Assembly: GCA_025800435.1 (NCBI GenBank)
Contig: JAOXRV010000291.1
Span: 1-15,882 of the forward strand
Direction of reading: 5' to 3'
Source of the DNA: Cellvibrionaceae bacterium
GTDB taxonomy: Bacteria > Pseudomonadota > Gammaproteobacteria > Pseudomonadales > Cellvibrionaceae
Length of the DNA stretch: 15,882 nt
The notes beneath the pieces are model-generated. The model was not told where the DNA came from, ran no database searches, and saw only the letters and a program-made list of their open reading frames with translations. The stretch's first letter is position 1; every line of letters starts with the position of its first letter. Both the position numbers and the translations under genes were made by a program. Shown here piece after piece: positions 14,306 through 15,882 of the stretch.

Positions 14306-15241
14306 ATGAAGGTAATTCTGGTTGGAAAAAATCACAGCACCACCCGCAGCTTAACGGTGGGTACATGGAGTGTGGTGTTACTCTCGCTGTGCTTATTTGG
14401 TGTACCAGCTGTGTTTGGTGGCTATTGGTTGTGGCAGGCTAGCCAGTTGGCGCCCGAGCGAGAACTGCTAAGCAACGGCTCGCGCGAGGCGTGGCAACAA
14501 GAGTTGCAGCGACAAAAAGGTGAAATTGAAAAGGTTCAGCGCGAGGCCCGGGAAAAAGTAGCCGCTTTAACCCTGCGCATGGCTGAACTGCAGGCGCGCT
14601 TAGTACGCCTTGATGCCCTCGGTGAACGCTTGACCAATATCGCCAAACTCGATAAAGGCGAGTTTGATTTTAGCCATGCCCCAGCGGTGGGTGGCCCAGA
14701 GTCCAACAGCATGGGCGATGCCTACCAAACCCCCGAATTTATTGAGGCCATTAATGGCCTGACCGCGCAGATCGAAGACCGCGAGCAGCAACTTGAGATT
14801 CTCGATGCCCTGCTGGCCAAGCGCAAAGTCGAAAAAGATATATTCCTGGCTGGCCGCCCTGTCGCTAAAGGTTGGATGTCCTCCCGCTATGGCCGCCGTA
14901 CCGACCCCTTTAATGGCAAGATCGCCTGGCACAACGGGGTCGATTTTGCCGGCAAGATGGGTTCGCCTATTATTTCGGTCGCCGCCGGTGTGATTACCTG
15001 GGCCGGTGAACGCTCTGGTTATGGCAAACTGGTAGAGATCAATCACGGCGAGGGTTTCTCTACTCGCTATGCGCACAACAGTGAAATTAAAGTAAAAGTG
15101 GGCGATGTGGTGAAGAAAGGCCACCAGATCGCAGCCATGGGCTCAAGCGGCCGCTCTACCGGCCCCCATGTACACTTTGAAGTTTATAAAAACGGCCGTG
15201 CCGTTGACCCCGCTTCGTATATCAATCGTACCCACCGATAA
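14306..15241 (+). CDS. M23 family metallopeptidase, membrane-anchored, coiled-coil
   Basis: Predicted zinc endopeptidase of the LytM/M23 group, likely acting on peptidoglycan cross-links in the periplasm. It is 311 residues from this ATG. A basic N-terminus and one membrane helix at about 19-41 are followed by a charged, heptad-like coiled coil at about 55-110, a linker, a second short helix (AQIEDREQQLEILDALLAK) and the LytM domain from about 190. The metal and catalytic set is complete: His209 and Asp213 in HNGVD, His257 in YAHN, and His288/His290 in HVHFE, so it should be an active enzyme, unlike EnvC-type regulators. The start is uncertain: a TTG at 14285 in frame would add seven residues, and neither start has a strong ribosome binding site. 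Its place before secA recalls Pseudomonas-type genomes. No specific gene symbol can be assigned. Confidence 0.9.
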   Translation: MKVILVGKNHSTTRSLTVGTWSVVLLSLCLFGVPAVFGGYWLWQASQLAPERELLSNGSREAWQQELQRQKGEIEKVQREAREKVAALTLRMAELQARLVRLDALGERLTNIAKLDKGEFDFSHAPAVGGPESNSMGDAYQTPEFIEAINGLTAQIEDREQQLEILDALLAKRKVEKDIFLAGRPVAKGWMSSRYGRRTDPFNGKIAWHNGVDFAGKMGSPIISVAAGVITWAGERSGYGKLVEINHGEGFSTRYAHNSEIKVKVGDVVKKGHQIAAMGSSGRSTGPHVHFEVYKNGRAVDPASYINRTHR

Positions 15242-15292
15242 CTAAGCCCCCCGCTTGAATCCCCCGGCGTCGCCCCCAAATTAAGGGCTTAG
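15242..15292 (+). repeat. Long-range inverted repeat after the M23 gene
   Basis: CTAAGCCC (15242-15249), directly after the stop codon, is perfectly complementary to GGGCTTAG (15285-15292). The 35 bases between contain two C5 runs. The hexamer GGGCTT occurs three times in 15285-15308, so the upstream arm could pair with more than one partner. Function unknown. Confidence 0.4.
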
Positions 15293-15302
15293 CGTCGGGC
15301 TT

Positions 15303-15347
15303 GGGCTTGCTCCTGCAAGCCCCATGGGGTTTACTAGCGCCCCTTTT
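15303..15347 (+). terminator. Hairpin pair, possible terminator of the M23 gene
   Basis: GGGCTTGC (15303-15310), loop TCCT and GCAAGCCC (15315-15322) form a perfect 8-bp stem. Next, GGGG (15326-15329) can pair with CCCC (15340-15343), directly followed by TTTT (15344-15347), which gives the stem-plus-T form of an intrinsic terminator, although the second stem is short. A competing pair of stems (GCCCC/GGGGC and GAGCC/GGCTC) continues to 15362. Termination before the secA promoter is plausible but not strong. Confidence 0.35.
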
Positions 15348-15371
15348 GAGCCTCCGGGGCTCTACATTCAA

Positions 15372-15377
15372 TATAAT
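15372..15377 (+). promoter_or_regulatory. Consensus -10 box for secA
   Basis: TATAAT is a perfect -10 hexamer in an A/T-rich island, with a predicted start near 15384 and about 98 bases of leader before secA. No good -35 lies at 16-18 bp; TTGAGC (15346-15351, 4/6) is 20 bp away, too far for a standard promoter, so an activator or read-through from upstream may be needed. Confidence 0.4.
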
Positions 15378-15397
15378 ATGATGTAAACGAACTTATG

Positions 15398-15459
15398 CCG
15401 CCACGCGGTAAAGCCTGTGCCCAGGCTGGGCACAGTTAATTAACCCCCACATGCTGGGG
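15398..15459 (+). promoter_or_regulatory. Structured secA leader with three stem-loops
   Basis: Three stems follow each other between the -10 box and the secA start: CCGC-CAC-GCGG (15398-15408), a perfect palindrome with 10-bp arms CTGTGCCCAG and CTGGGCACAG around one G (15415-15435), and CCCCA/TGGGG around CATGC (15445-15459). The middle one is followed by TTAATTAA, so it is either a weak terminator or attenuator, or a protein-binding site on DNA. The secA ribosome binding site (GGAA near 15472) is not obviously paired in any of them. There is no SecM-like gene, which in enterics supplies secretion-responsive control of secA. Confidence 0.4.
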
Positions 15460-15481
15460 CTGTAATAAATTGGAACCATAT

Positions 15482-15882
15482 ATGTTAGGCAAGCTGTTTA
15501 AAGCAATTTTCGGCACCAAGAATGGTCGTGAATTAAAGCGCATGGGCAAGATCGTCAAGAAGATCAACGCCCTCGAAGAGAAGATGCAAGGGCTCGGGGA
15601 CGAACAAATAAAAACCGTCACCGCCGAGCTGCAACAGCGCTACCAAGACGGCGAAACCCTCGATAGCCTGCTGCCCGAGGCCTTTGCCCTGGTGCGCGAG
15701 GCCGGCTCCCGGGTGATGGGTATGCGCCACTTCGATGTGCAGATGATTGGTGGTATCACCCTACACGAAGGCCGTATTGCCGAAATGCGTACCGGTGAGG
15801 GTAAAACCCTGGTGGCGACCCTGCCCGCCTATTTGAATGCCCTGTCGGGCCTGGGTGTGCATATTGTGACGGTCAACGACTA
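15482..15882 (+). CDS. secA: Preprotein translocase ATPase SecA, 5' part
   Basis: N-terminal 133 codons of the motor that drives unfolded preproteins through SecYEG; the gene runs off the right edge. It starts MLGKLFKAIFGTKNGRELKR, a typical amphipathic N-terminus that contacts the membrane. RVMGMRHFDVQMIGGITLH matches the Q-motif region, and MRTGEGKTLVATLPAYLNA is Walker A with Lys108 and Thr109, the same numbering as E. coli SecA. The visible sequence ends in IVTVND, just before the conserved YLA. The ATG has a modest GGAA ribosome binding site. Its position after lpxC and an M23 gene is normal for many gammaproteobacteria. Confidence 0.98.
   Translation, partial: MLGKLFKAIFGTKNGRELKRMGKIVKKINALEEKMQGLGDEQIKTVTAELQQRYQDGETLDSLLPEAFALVREAGSRVMGMRHFDVQMIGGITLHEGRIAEMRTGEGKTLVATLPAYLNALSGLGVHIVTVND

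Noticed and set aside
1..15882. Mobile elements, CRISPR arrays, phage or defence genes, tRNA genes
   Set aside because: All protein genes are conserved dcw-cluster members in normal order; I saw no repeat-spacer pattern, transposase or integrase motif, or tRNA-like fold.

Overview
The window is a contiguous piece of the conserved dcw (division and cell wall) cluster of a Gram-negative bacterium. All thirteen protein genes are on the + strand: the 3' part of murE, then murF, mraY, murD, ftsW, murG, murC, ddlB, ftsQ, ftsA, ftsZ, lpxC, an M23 metallopeptidase gene and the 5' end of secA. The meso-diaminopimelate DNPR motif in MurE, an LpxC with all expected metal and catalytic residues (hence lipid A), and FtsQ/FtsA/FtsZ that follow the Escherichia coli proteins closely point to a gammaproteobacterium. 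A separate M23 peptidase gene between lpxC and secA, no secM, and a MurD P-loop reading GSNAKS suggest the Pseudomonas/Cellvibrio-like side of the class rather than enterics. That placement is inference from memory.

Layout. Positions 1-8418 hold the peptidoglycan precursor block. Genes are packed with short overlaps: 4 bp murE/murF, 7 bp murF/mraY, 8 bp murD/ftsW, 4 bp ftsW/murG and 8 bp murG/murC, which suggests translational coupling. The only real gaps are 32 bp before murD and 32 bp before ddlB. MurC, MurD, MurE and MurF build UDP-MurNAc-pentapeptide with D-Ala-D-Ala from DdlB. MraY and MurG turn it into lipid I and lipid II, and FtsW polymerises lipid II at the septum. Positions 8451-12755 hold ddlB-ftsQ-ftsA-ftsZ, in which FtsZ forms the ring, FtsA anchors it to the membrane and FtsQ links it to the periplasmic divisome. 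From 12756 the spacing opens up: 182 bp to lpxC, about 450 bp to the M23 gene and 240 bp to secA.

The protein genes look intact and orthodox, and I see no mobile element, CRISPR array, tRNA, rRNA or novel protein system. The part that is not explained is noncoding. The lpxC-M23 interval (13853-14305) holds a near-consensus sigma70 promoter, TTGACA-16-TATTAT, reading toward the M23 gene. It is followed by four consecutive well-formed stem-loops (14042-14163), then a perfect match to the sigmaS-type extended -10 consensus just ahead of the peptidase. This looks like either an unannotated structured small RNA or a long regulatory leader. The M23-secA interval is also rich in inverted repeats, including a 10+10 bp palindrome between a consensus -10 box and the secA start, and may be a structured secA leader. 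These are the best leads in the window.
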